Source: Bacteroidota bacterium (GTDB taxonomy: Bacteria > Bacteroidota > Bacteroidia > Cytophagales > Cyclobacteriaceae). From it: a stretch of DNA of 64,000 nt. Within the stretch, counting starts at the first letter, position 1. Every line of letters begins with the position of its first letter. This document shows, one piece after another, positions 35,701 through 43,765 of this stretch. Position numbers and translations under genes: made by a program. The DNA is taken from positions 62,001 to 126,000 of the forward strand of contig JAEZEH010000031.1 in assembly GCA_023417785.1 (NCBI GenBank), given 5' to 3'. The notes beneath the pieces are model-generated. The model was not told where the DNA came from and made no database searches. It saw nothing but the letters and a program-made list of their open reading frames with translations.

Positions 35701-36501
35701 ATTGGTATGCTTGATATCCTGCGAGCTTCCCAACACACCGCGGTAAAGAGGATACAGGGAGCCTATCACCGGCATGGGGATATACAGGTTTTTATTAAGG
35801 TCGACGAGCGGAAAAAGATGGTCCTGCCAGGTGAAGACTCCCCCGTGATCCCCGTAAGTTATCACCGGATGATGCGCAGCCAGAATCACGCGTTTGCCCC
35901 GATTTCGAACAAGAGCATCATCAAGGAGAACCATAAGTGTAGCCGGATCTTTTGCAAAGCAATCACTCTCTTCACCGGGTTTGTCATAGGCATGCAAGAC
36001 CCATTGGGAGTCTATGATGAGGAGCACAGTATTTCCGGAAAGGTGAATTTCAATCGGCCCGGGGCACCCGCCTTTGGGATGCAGGGTGACATTGTCGTAA
36101 TGAAGTGAGTCGATAAACATCTGCTGGTTCACGACGAAGTTCCAGCCGTTCCGATTCCAGTGTTGCCAGTCGTGATTACCCGGAATGAAAATTCCCCGGG
36201 CAGAAAGCCCTGCGACCCAGTCAGCCTGAGTTTTCAGGATCTCCTCTCCGCGTGCACGAAAAATATGTCCTTCACCCGGCAAGCCGAATGGATACACATT
36301 ATCGCCAAGATAAATTACAGTCGCATTTTCGCCTGACTTTTGAACTTCCCTTCTTAACACGCCACCAATGGGCGAATCTTTGATAACCGGCTCACCGCAG
36401 TCTCCGATAAGAAAGACAGTAGCTTCGATCTGGGGAGATTCCTGTGCAAAAAGCGGTAGAAACGCGCTCAGACAAAAAACAAATAAAATGGTCTTAAACA
36501 T
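32788..36501 (-). CDS. Metallophosphoesterase fused to an outer-membrane Omp85/BamA-like barrel
   Basis: This 1237-residue protein has a signal peptide (MFKTILFVFCLSAFLPLFAQ) and then a calcineurin-like phosphoesterase domain (about 27-320): LIGDCGE, YLGDNVYP, FIPGNHDWQHW, LAAHHPVITYGDHGG, AAGHEHALEH. A middle region (about 380-860) holds FDLWIGDWDRHDDQWRW and, about 25 residues later, IPRDRDQAFF, recalling catalytic-loop and DxD metal motifs of CotH/HipA-like kinases. The last ~350 residues form a BamA/TamA-type barrel ending LGYVRLGFLF. The phosphoesterase would sit in the periplasm or be displayed outside. The fusion is clear; the kinase-like middle is speculative. Confidence 0.85.
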   Translation of the reverse strand: MFKTILFVFCLSAFLPLFAQESPQIEATVFLIGDCGEPVIKDSPIGGVLRREVQKSGENATVIYLGDNVYPFGLPGEGHIFRARGEEILKTQADWVAGLSARGIFIPGNHDWQHWNRNGWNFVVNQQMFIDSLHYDNVTLHPKGGCPGPIEIHLSGNTVLLIIDSQWVLHAYDKPGEESDCFAKDPATLMVLLDDALVRNRGKRVILAAHHPVITYGDHGGVFTWQDHLFPLVDLNKNLYIPMPVIGSLYPLYRGVLGSSQDIKHTNYNQYSKAIQRMLAKHPGTIYAAGHEHALEHIVKDSVQYIVSGSGSKTGYVKKGRFARFAQGVKGFVKVTMYVNGSADLEFWQVDNEFEEGKIVYTDKLVPVRQLLSREEETIEKISGSVKVSASKQYRASRGKQYFFGSNYRKAWETEIDVPVFYLGDQKGGLNILQKGGGQQTLSLRLADSTGREYVLRSVEKNPEAAVPEMFRKTFAQDIVQDQISASHPYAALIVPPMAEAAGIYHTNPKLVYVPNDPALGLYRKDFANTLAIFEERPDEDWSDKAFFGNSPNIVSTSKVIEKLGKDVDNQVDQNFTARSRLFDLWIGDWDRHDDQWRWASREDGKKEIFRPIPRDRDQAFFVNKGILPKIWSRKWALPKFEGFDRSINWVPGVAFNARHFDRTFLTQVEQEDWIREAEHLQRTLTDEVIEAAVKQWPAEIYALDGPAVIQTLKARRAELVDYSRELHRYLSREVTVVGSDKQERFQITRKENGDLKVTGHKINKKGEISRKFFEREFIMGETKEVHLYGLGGEDQFIVEGDAPKSILVRIIGGPGRDSVHDNSHVSSLRRRTLFYDNAKANAIVSEGELKDRTSFKADVNVYDRKAYKPNRLAPLVYGNFNPDDGLFFGGGFLYQTEGFRKNPYKNRHIFLASVAPRTSSFNFLYRGDFTDIIGKWGLAIDADLKSPNYVNNFFGLGNETVYDDDIDENPAFNVDEEIDYYRFRFQETRLDGSFTRRLLGSSRFSIGPSIQRIEVEPPGNEDRFIGEFAQELPYNLFEEENTYAGLSSNFIIDNRDDPKQTTRGAYLSLAGRAMKGLENYSGDFQSYEASVALYHPILVRRLVLAARVGGGQTVGDPAFYQSQILSGRTELRGYRKTRFYGDRKMFANLEMRARLFSVRTYLFPASVGILGFHDLGRVWYENENGIDPSAGGKSNKWHKGWGGGIWFTPFNLSVLSVEVGHSKEGTLGYVRLGFLF

Positions 36502-36619
36502 TCAGCTCAAAAAGTCGTGTCTTAAATAACAAGTCCCGACAAAGTCCGCTATGCCTTCAACGGTAGTGTAGGGTGTCGGTTCTGTTACTGGAATATTTTT
36601 TACATTAGGCCTTTAATCT

Positions 36620-37873
36620 ATGGAAACGAATCTGATTGCTAAAGCCCGCGAGCTCGCGGAAAAGACTTTTTCAGGGAAAGCGTTTGAAAAACACAATTTC
36701 CACAACATTCACCATACTACCGCGGTTGTTAAAGCGGCTGAGTTTATTGGTAAGAAGTGCGAGCTGACCGACGATGAACTGGAGTCTGTGATCATTGCCG
36801 CGTGGCTACACGACATCGGCTACGAAAACGGCTCATCGAATCACGAGGCAGTGGCGGCAGCGAAAGCAAGACGAATGTTGGAAGAAGCGGGTGCATCAGC
36901 TCAAAAAATTGACACTGTCGTCGAGGCCATAGAAGCTACGAAAATGCCGCAGCAGCCAAAAAGCATCGTGGGTAAAGTGCTCTGTGATGCCGATTTGTTC
37001 CACCTTTCAACGGAAAAATGCGATGAAAATGGCTTGAATCTTCGTGCGGAATGGAAATCACTTGGTTTCATGGACATGCCGGACGACGAGTGGACACAAT
37101 TTAATCTTCAGTTTATGGAAAGCCACCGCTATCACACCAGTTTTGGCCGGACGGTTTTGGAAGAAGGCAAAAAGCAGAATATTAAACGGCTCCGGAAGGT
37201 CATGACGGAAAATACTAACGGACAGCCAAAACCTTCCGACAGCAGTGAAGCGCCGCTTATTCCGAAGGACGCCACGGCACTTGAAGTGGAAGTAAACAGA
37301 TTACGGGAGAAGCTGAAGAAATCGAAAAAAGCGAAACCTGAACGCGGGATCGAAACCGTGTTCCGAACCACCTCCCATAATCATATTATGTTGAGTGAAA
37401 TGGCTGACAACAAGGCCAACATCTTAATTACTATTAACTCAATCATTCTTTCGATAATTGTATCAGTGCTGATACGAAAACTTGAGGAGAACCCTGCCCT
37501 GCTGATTCCAACACTCATGTTGGTGTCAGTCTGTCTGGCTACCACCGTTTTTGCTATTCTGTCGACGCGGCCTACCGTAAACGAAGGTACGTTCACCCGG
37601 GAAGATATTCACAGTAAGCGGACCAATCTTCTGTTCTTCGGCAACTTCCTCGGAATGCGGATGGAAGACTACGAATGGGGAATGAAGGAAATGATGAAAG
37701 ATCCCGATTATCTTTACGGAAGCCTTATCAAGGATATCTATTTTCTGGGAAAAGTACTCGGAAGAAAGTACAAGTTTCTTCGCATCGCGTATAATGTTTT
37801 CATGTACGGCTTTGTCATTTCGATTATCTCGTTTATGATCGCCATCGCCGTCTCTGACCCGAAGAATCTTTAA
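36620..37873 (+). CDS. HD-domain phosphohydrolase fused to a Pycsar-effector-type (PycTM/DUF5706) membrane domain
   Basis: This 417-residue protein starts with an HD domain (about 1-200): HNFHNIHHTTAV, the HD pair in AAWLHDIGYEN, and a downstream Asp in LCDADLFHL. After a lysine-rich linker (about 205-245), a C-terminal part resembles the PycTM/DUF5706 family: MADNKANILITINSIILSII, a second helix pair ending TTVFAIL, and a last helix near YGFVISIISFMIAIAVS. PycTM proteins can be membrane-damaging effectors of cyclic-nucleotide (Pycsar) phage defence, but many are orphans. No cyclase gene is adjacent. The HD part may cleave a nucleotide signal. Confidence 0.82.
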   Translation: METNLIAKARELAEKTFSGKAFEKHNFHNIHHTTAVVKAAEFIGKKCELTDDELESVIIAAWLHDIGYENGSSNHEAVAAAKARRMLEEAGASAQKIDTVVEAIEATKMPQQPKSIVGKVLCDADLFHLSTEKCDENGLNLRAEWKSLGFMDMPDDEWTQFNLQFMESHRYHTSFGRTVLEEGKKQNIKRLRKVMTENTNGQPKPSDSSEAPLIPKDATALEVEVNRLREKLKKSKKAKPERGIETVFRTTSHNHIMLSEMADNKANILITINSIILSIIVSVLIRKLEENPALLIPTLMLVSVCLATTVFAILSTRPTVNEGTFTREDIHSKRTNLLFFGNFLGMRMEDYEWGMKEMMKDPDYLYGSLIKDIYFLGKVLGRKYKFLRIAYNVFMYGFVISIISFMIAIAVSDPKNL

Positions 37874-37883
37874 ACCCCAAATT

Positions 37884-38420
37884 GTGAGAACCACGCCCGG
37901 CACCATCCGAAAAATGCTGGAAGCGGAACATAGTAAGGCGCAGTGCAACCGCATTGTTGCTTACATTGGAGACGATCCTGATAAATTCGCGGAATTGATC
38001 AAAGAGTTTCTCGCAGGCCCCGGCAGAATAACACAGTACGCAGCCTGGCCATTAAGTTACACTGTCGTTGCTCATCCCGGATTAGCGAAACCTCATCTGG
38101 CAAGTCTTATCAAAGTGCTGGGCACCCCTGGAATCCATGATGCAGTAAAAAGGAATATCCTGCGTTTGCTTCCCTCCGTCGAAATCCCCGGCACGCGGCG
38201 GGAAAAACTCATCGAGTTGTGCTTTGGGTTTCTCACTAACCGGAATGAACCCGTCGCGATACACGTTTTTGCCATGGAGGTACTGGCAAACCTGATCGAA
38301 CCCTACCCGGAACTCCAGCGCGAGCTTGCACTGATTATTGAAGAACAATTGCCGTATGCTTCGCCAGGCTACCGGTCACGGGCTTTGAAGATTCTGAAAA
38401 AGATTGGCCTTCAGCAGTAG
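37884..38420 (+). CDS. HEAT-like helical-repeat protein, unknown
   Basis: This 178-residue all-helical protein has repeat-like helices (NRIVAYIGDDPDKFAELIKE, KPHLASLIKVL, VKRNILRLLPSVEIPG, VAIHVFAMEVLANLIEPYPE, YRSRALKILKKIG). The pattern recalls HEAT or DNA-alkylation-repair-like helices, and no catalytic motif was seen. The frame begins at a GTG (37884), 10 bp after the HD-PycTM gene; the ATG at 37914 (MLEAEHSKAQ) is an equally good start. It is probably co-transcribed with the HD-PycTM gene. Confidence 0.75.
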   Translation: MRTTPGTIRKMLEAEHSKAQCNRIVAYIGDDPDKFAELIKEFLAGPGRITQYAAWPLSYTVVAHPGLAKPHLASLIKVLGTPGIHDAVKRNILRLLPSVEIPGTRREKLIELCFGFLTNRNEPVAIHVFAMEVLANLIEPYPELQRELALIIEEQLPYASPGYRSRALKILKKIGLQQ

Positions 38421-38431
38421 CCGAGGCGTTG

Positions 38432-39019
38432 CTAAAAAAAACTCAGCTTGGTGATGAGGTCTTCCGCCTGTTTACAGCTTTCAGGAGGACTGAGCTTGCG
38501 ATACTCGTTCAGCACGCGAACGGCATCTTTGAATTGCTTGCTCATCGCCAGTGTGAGCCCCAGGTTAAAGTAACTGTTGGAAAAGGTGGGCTCAATCTCA
38601 ATGGCGATCTCGTAATGGGCGCGAGCCAGTGAAAAGTTGCCTAGTTCCGCGTAAAGGTTGGCCAGGTTATAGTGCGCTTCATAGTGGCGCGGATCATTGG
38701 CCAGGCAGCGGGTGAAGCAATCTATTGCCCGGGTAGTATTTCCCGTCTGAGTTTCGAGTATGCCGAGGTTACAATAGGCATCAGCCACGCAGTCTCCCTC
38801 TTCAATAGCTTTCAAATAGCCGGCCCGTGCCGCCGCCAGATTTTGCTGGTCGTCCATCATAAGGGCTTCTTCAAAGGGAGTCAGCTGATGTAACGGAATA
38901 ATTCGAGCGCTGGTAAAAAGATCAAGCTGACCGTGAACCCCGCATCTCTTTTTCTTTCGCACCCGTTCCGGCCCAAATTTTTCTGGTGTCTGTACCGGAA
39001 ATTTGATCACTTTCGCCAT
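38432..39019 (-). CDS. TPR protein, cytoplasmic
   Basis: Starting at ATG 39019 (MAKVIKFPVQTPEKFG), this 195-residue protein has a basic N-terminus and then several tetratricopeptide repeats: CVADAYCNLGILETQTGN, HYEAHYNLANLYAELGN and FSNSYFNLGLTLAMSKQ. No signal peptide is present. The open frame runs upstream to 39205, but that part overlaps the 3' end of ku in another frame and looks like a shadow. It is downstream of ku on the same strand. Confidence 0.8.
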   Translation of the reverse strand: MAKVIKFPVQTPEKFGPERVRKKKRCGVHGQLDLFTSARIIPLHQLTPFEEALMMDDQQNLAAARAGYLKAIEEGDCVADAYCNLGILETQTGNTTRAIDCFTRCLANDPRHYEAHYNLANLYAELGNFSLARAHYEIAIEIEPTFSNSYFNLGLTLAMSKQFKDAVRVLNEYRKLSPPESCKQAEDLITKLSFF

Positions 39020-39131
39020 ATCACAAAGGTAATCATTATGATATCCCGTTCCGCAGTTCGCGGGCAAAATTCGGGTCCACCTTAACCCTGTTTGACAGAG
39101 GATGTCAAAAAATGGGCTATTACGGGATATG

Positions 39132-39995
39132 TTACGATGCTTTTTTGCGAGACCGGGTCGTTTTCTTTTCTTCTTTTTCGGTTTTGGCCTTTTTCGCCGC
39201 GCCACCTTTGGCTTTTTCCATCGGTTTTTTCGCGGCGTCGATACTTGCTTTTAGTGCAGCCATAATGTCGACCACTTTTTTGGGTTCTTCTTCAGAAACC
39301 ATAACGACTTCCCTACCCGACACTTTCGCGTCGATGATCTCTTTTAGCGTTTCGTAATAACGGTCTTTCATTTCAATGTCCGTAAACTTGACCGTCATGC
39401 TGTCGACTAGTGTCTTCGCAAGCTTGAGTTGTTCCTTTTCGGGTTTAACGTCTATGAGTTGCGGCACTTCCCGGATACTGCGGACCTCGTGCGGGTAGCG
39501 CAACCGGTACATGACCATCCCGCCTTCGTGAGGTGAAATCAAAACAGGCGTTTCGCGATCACGCAAAACGACTTTACCAACTGCAATCTTTCCGGATTCT
39601 TTCAGGGTCTGACTCAACAAGCCATAGGTCTTTGCCGCTACGTCACCGTCGGGGCCGAGATAATACGGTGCTTCGAACAGCGTAGGATGAACTTCCTGAT
39701 AATCGACAAATCCCTCGATCTCAATGACCTTCTCGCTTTTGAGTTTTACCTTTTCGAAATCCTCAGCCTCTATGATAACATATTGGCCAGGCTCATATTG
39801 GTAACCCTTTACAATCTCGTCGTTCTTCAGAGCTTCGCCAGTAACCTTGTCTTTCTTTTCATAACTGACAGGGTTGTTACCTTTCTTCGAAAGAAGGTTA
39901 AAGCTTATGCTTTGGCCGGCATCTATCGCGTTGTAAATACGGACAGGAATCGTAACCAATGAAAACTGAATGTGACCTTTCCAGATTGCGCGCAT
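39132..39995 (-). CDS. ku: Ku protein, non-homologous end joining
   Basis: This 287-residue bacterial Ku starts MRAIWKGHIQFSLVTIPVR, the family signature. It continues with the beta-barrel ring segments VIEIEGFVDYQEVHP and APYYLGPD, and with the GGMVMYRLRYPHEVR region. The C-terminal ~50 residues are rich in Lys and Ala, as in many Ku tails that contact DNA and LigD. Ku homodimers ring double-strand ends and recruit LigD, which is encoded 1.4 kb away on the same strand. Confidence 0.96.
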   Translation of the reverse strand: MRAIWKGHIQFSLVTIPVRIYNAIDAGQSISFNLLSKKGNNPVSYEKKDKVTGEALKNDEIVKGYQYEPGQYVIIEAEDFEKVKLKSEKVIEIEGFVDYQEVHPTLFEAPYYLGPDGDVAAKTYGLLSQTLKESGKIAVGKVVLRDRETPVLISPHEGGMVMYRLRYPHEVRSIREVPQLIDVKPEKEQLKLAKTLVDSMTVKFTDIEMKDRYYETLKEIIDAKVSGREVVMVSEEEPKKVVDIMAALKASIDAAKKPMEKAKGGAAKKAKTEKEEKKTTRSRKKAS

Positions 39996-40212
39996 ACATT
40001 ACTTAGTTAAAAAAATGAAGTGACGGCCGCTAATCTACTGAGAATGAATAAATTTTACAACACCCAAACATTCTAAAACGATCAGCAATTCGTCAACCTG
40101 ATTTATCTTAACATTGAAAATTTAAATGCCTGATTTTGTGTTATTCATATCCGGAATCAAAAATTGTGACTTTGCCAAGGCTTCCGGTCTTAAATGACCT
40201 CGTTTTACCAAT

Positions 40213-41406
40213 ATGAAAAAATATTCTCTTCTGATATTTCTGGCCTCCATTTGTGCCATGGCAGTTTACGCTCAACCTCCTGCGGATGTGCGGAAACTAC
40301 TCAAACAGGCCGATGATTATCACCAAAGCTCCCGGTGGAAAGATGCGATTGATGTGTACTCGCGGGTGATCACGGTAAGTCCGGGGCTTGAAGAAGCCTA
40401 CCTTGGCCGTGCTGCGTCACGCGAACAACTGAAAGATTTCCAGGGTGCGTTGACCGACTACAGCCTTTTTCTTGAACTTCAGCCTGACCACTATGACGCC
40501 CTCCTGGCGCGGGCCAATGCGCGATTCAGGGTGGGCCAGTTCGAAGAAGCAAAAAAGGATTATCTGCGATTGATGCATTTGTCTCCCGGAGAAACCAATA
40601 CCGTGATGTTCCAGAAGTCTGCTTCAGCAGCGGGCACCATGCAGATCACTACGACACAAAGCAATCTTAAGCCAGTTCTGCTAAATTATGTGGGAATGTG
40701 CGAATTCATGCTGCAACGCTATGCATCCGCACTTCAGTGGATGGATTCGGCGATTTCACTACAGGCCGGCGAGAGCGACTACTATGTCAACCGCGGCAGA
40801 ATAAAAGAAAAGATACCCGGAGCCAACGCCGAAGCAGACTATCAGCAAGCTTTGAGACTCAATCCGCATAATGCCACGGCGCTGCATAACCTAGGGGTTT
40901 TGAAGTCGACAACGGGAGGCGGTGACAAGTATTTCGAACAGGCAATTGAAAGCGACAGCAGTATGGTTTCGCCTTATCTGGAAAGAGCCTATCAACGAAT
41001 GCAGCGCGGACTTTTCAAAGAAGCTCTTGTTGACTACAACAGTGCCATAGCAATTGAAAAAAATGATCCCGAGATCTGGCTGAACCGCGGTTTCGTAAAG
41101 GAAAAACTGGCCGATCTGAAAGGCGCATACACCGATTATTCAATGGCGATACATCTTGATCGGGAATATGGAAAGGCCTGGCTTAACCGGGGCAACGTTC
41201 TCACCCGGCAGGGAAAACACCGCGAGGCGATAGAAGATTATTCGACAGCAATAACATTCGACCCTGAATATGGGCCGGCGTACTATAACCGTGCAATCGC
41301 GAGAGAAAAGCTTAAGTTGAAAGTGGAAGCCTGTGACGATCTGAAGAAAGCCGAATCCCTCGGTGTAAAAACCGATCCAAAATTCCGCTCATCGGTATGT
41401 CCTTAA
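40213..41406 (+). CDS. Secreted TPR-repeat protein between ku and ligD
   Basis: This 397-residue protein has a signal peptide (KKYSLLIFLASICAMAVYAQ) and about eight tetratricopeptide repeats, including WKDAIDVYSRVITVSPG, FQGALTDYSLFLELQPDH, LKGAYTDYSMAIHLDREYG and HREAIEDYSTAITFDPEYG. It ends KTDPKFRSSVCP. It is convergent with ligD with no gap at all between the stop codons (41406/41407). It is probably a periplasmic or envelope scaffold unrelated to DNA repair. Confidence 0.88.
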   Translation: MKKYSLLIFLASICAMAVYAQPPADVRKLLKQADDYHQSSRWKDAIDVYSRVITVSPGLEEAYLGRAASREQLKDFQGALTDYSLFLELQPDHYDALLARANARFRVGQFEEAKKDYLRLMHLSPGETNTVMFQKSASAAGTMQITTTQSNLKPVLLNYVGMCEFMLQRYASALQWMDSAISLQAGESDYYVNRGRIKEKIPGANAEADYQQALRLNPHNATALHNLGVLKSTTGGGDKYFEQAIESDSSMVSPYLERAYQRMQRGLFKEALVDYNSAIAIEKNDPEIWLNRGFVKEKLADLKGAYTDYSMAIHLDREYGKAWLNRGNVLTRQGKHREAIEDYSTAITFDPEYGPAYYNRAIAREKLKLKVEACDDLKKAESLGVKTDPKFRSSVCP

Positions 41407-43731
41407 TCATAAAGAAAGGTCGGGTCGCATTCGCAGGAACACCGGTTCCCGAAACATCTGATCCGGGGTAAGTCGCGAATAACTAACCTCGGCAATCAAC
41501 CCTGGTTCGATCCAGGTGGTAATCCGCGGATCGACGAAGTTTCCTTTGGCAGGTGTAGCCTTAAGCGCCGGAAGTTGACCTATCTGCTTCACAATTTCCT
41601 TAATCTTCTTGTCGTCGAATCCTGTTCCTACCTTGCCGCGATAAACAAGTTCGCCATCAACCCTTTCGGCGATTTGAAGCGCACCAAATGACACTCCGCG
41701 GTCGCCCTTACCTTTGGTAAAACCGATAACGACAACCTCTGCACTTTGCCTGACCTTTACTTTATACCAGCAGTTGGTTCGTCTGCCCGGGGTATATTTC
41801 CCGTCCCGTTGTTTCGACATGATGCCCTCCAGTGCATGGGTTCGCGCCGCCTCGAACAACGCGTCTCCGTCTTCCACGGCTTCACTTACTCTATACGGTG
41901 TATCATGTTTTATAACATCAGCGAGCCACTCCTTGCGTTTCACCAGCGGTTCATTGATCAGTAGTCGTCCATCGAGGTACAGGCAATCAAAAACATAGCA
42001 GTGCACCCTGTTTTTCCTGGAGAGATTTTCAATGTTTTTCTCCCCCTTACTCATCATCCGGTTTATAACATTTTTGAACACCGGCTTTCCGTCTTTGTCA
42101 AGGCAGACGATCTCGGCATCAAAGAGACCGTTTGTTGCCCGAAAAGCCTGGTCACCGATCAACAACTCCGGAAACTGCCGTGTCACATCATTGTGGTTTC
42201 GCGTGCGTATCCGAACTACACCATCCTCAAGAGCAATCATCGCGCGAATGCCGTCCCACTTCAGCTCGTGAAGATACTCATTGCCCTTTGGCGGCTTCCC
42301 GACAGACTCGGAAAGCATGGGTTCGATGAGGTCGCGCAAATAATTCGTCTGGGGCTCGTCGACCCGTTCCAACAGCCACTCCTTTTCTTTGGTCTTATGA
42401 ATGCGGTATTCACCCGTAATTTCCTTACTGCTCAACCGAAAATAGAAACCGTCTTTTTTGTCTTTGGTAACCTGATACTTGCCCAGGGCGTAGACCCACA
42501 TTTCGCCCGCGCCATACTGGCCTTTTGGGATTTTTCCGTCGAACGTCAGGTATTCTATCGGGTGATCTTCGGTTTGGACAGCGAGGCGTTTAACCCCCGG
42601 ATGAGGTGGAAGCCCTTTGGGCACCGCCCACGACTTGAGTACGCCGTCCTTTTCAAGGCGCAGGTCATAATGCAATCGCGACGCATGGTGGCGATGGACA
42701 ACAAAGTTGTTTCCACCGGTGAACCCCGATTCACCCGCAGGCTCGGGTGTCTTTTCAAAATTTCGCTTTTGCTTGTACGTCGCGAGTTGCTCGGGTGTTT
42801 TGTGCCGGGGGTTTGGTGGCAGATTCTTTTTGGACTGCCGTTTTACGGATTGAGTATGTAGGGGTACGGCATACGCGTCGAAACCCTCCCACGCATCTCC
42901 GTCACGAACCACCTTATCTACGGCATTGCCGATATTGAATTCCCTGGGTGATTCCACGTTTTGCAATTCATCCCAGGTCAGTGGCATTGATACCGGGGCC
43001 CCTATACGCCCACGCAGGCTGTACGGTGAAACGATGCTCTGACCTGAACGGATCCGGTAAATGTCTACCAGGATGCGGCCCTTGCGCGCGTCTTTCTTAA
43101 TATGCAGCGTAGTCTTGTCGTTATGACTGTCGACGAAGGGTTTGGCAATGCTTTCTGCAGCTTCGAACACCGTGTGAAAATCCCATCGGGCCTCAACAGG
43201 ACAACATATGTGGATTCCCTTGCCACCGGTGGTCTTTACGAATGGTGTATATCCATAGCCTTCAATATGCGTCTTGAGGTCAAACGCAATTGGAAGCAGG
43301 TCCCGAAAATCGTACCCTTCCGGGGGGTCAAGATCAAAGACCATGTAGTCAGGGAAATCGAAATTGGGTTTCCGCGCATGTAGCTGATGTATCTCCAGTG
43401 AGGCAAGATTTGCCAGCCATACCAGCAGGGCGGGTTCCGTAGCGATGATATAGTCCTTTTTTTCTTTTCCAAGTGCCAGAAATTCAATCCAGTCAGGCGT
43501 ACCGTTAGGCTTGTTCTTCTGATAAAAGCTTTCGCCATGGATCCCGTCGGGATACCGGATAAGGGTGAGTGCCCTGCCCTTCACGTATTTCAGCAGCGTT
43601 GGCGCAATCTTGAGATAGTATTCGATGATCTGAGCTTTGAAAATTCCGTCTTCCGGATAAAGAACTTTTTCAAGATTGCTTAATTCAATCTGACGTTTAT
43701 TAACCTGAACCCATTGGGATTTCCTTGCCAT
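41407..43731 (-). CDS. ligD: DNA ligase D (polymerase, phosphoesterase and ligase domains)
   Basis: From ATG 43731 (MARKSQWVQVNKRQ) this is a 774-residue LigD. The N-terminal primase-polymerase domain (about 1-290) has the catalytic pair in VFDLDPPEG and TTGGKGIHI. A phosphoesterase domain follows (about 330-480; VVHRHHASRLHYDLRLE, AVPKGLPPHPG). Last is the ATP-dependent ligase (about 490-774), with the nucleotidyl-lysine motif LKWDGIRAM and YTPGRRTNCWYKVKVRQ. The Pol-PE-Lig order is that of mycobacterial LigD and differs from the Lig-first order in Pseudomonas. The frame upstream to 43809 is non-conserved. Confidence 0.96.
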   Translation of the reverse strand: MARKSQWVQVNKRQIELSNLEKVLYPEDGIFKAQIIEYYLKIAPTLLKYVKGRALTLIRYPDGIHGESFYQKNKPNGTPDWIEFLALGKEKKDYIIATEPALLVWLANLASLEIHQLHARKPNFDFPDYMVFDLDPPEGYDFRDLLPIAFDLKTHIEGYGYTPFVKTTGGKGIHICCPVEARWDFHTVFEAAESIAKPFVDSHNDKTTLHIKKDARKGRILVDIYRIRSGQSIVSPYSLRGRIGAPVSMPLTWDELQNVESPREFNIGNAVDKVVRDGDAWEGFDAYAVPLHTQSVKRQSKKNLPPNPRHKTPEQLATYKQKRNFEKTPEPAGESGFTGGNNFVVHRHHASRLHYDLRLEKDGVLKSWAVPKGLPPHPGVKRLAVQTEDHPIEYLTFDGKIPKGQYGAGEMWVYALGKYQVTKDKKDGFYFRLSSKEITGEYRIHKTKEKEWLLERVDEPQTNYLRDLIEPMLSESVGKPPKGNEYLHELKWDGIRAMIALEDGVVRIRTRNHNDVTRQFPELLIGDQAFRATNGLFDAEIVCLDKDGKPVFKNVINRMMSKGEKNIENLSRKNRVHCYVFDCLYLDGRLLINEPLVKRKEWLADVIKHDTPYRVSEAVEDGDALFEAARTHALEGIMSKQRDGKYTPGRRTNCWYKVKVRQSAEVVVIGFTKGKGDRGVSFGALQIAERVDGELVYRGKVGTGFDDKKIKEIVKQIGQLPALKATPAKGNFVDPRITTWIEPGLIAEVSYSRLTPDQMFREPVFLRMRPDLSL

Positions 43732-43765
43732 GGAGAAATATACAAAATGAACGGAAAGAAAAGGC

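Noticed and set aside
35323..36108. Plus-strand open frame of 261 codons
   Set aside because: It is antisense to the phosphoesterase domain, which has all expected motifs.
36620..38420. Complete Pycsar defence system
   Set aside because: Only a PycTM-like effector is present; no pyrimidine cyclase or other defence gene is adjacent, so a full system is not supported.
39020..39205. N-terminal extension of the TPR gene downstream of ku
   Set aside because: The segment overlaps the ku 3' end in another frame and is a lysine-rich shadow; the ATG at 39019 starts the real protein.
42001..42861. Plus-strand open frame of 286 codons
   Set aside because: It is antisense to ligD; no family features.
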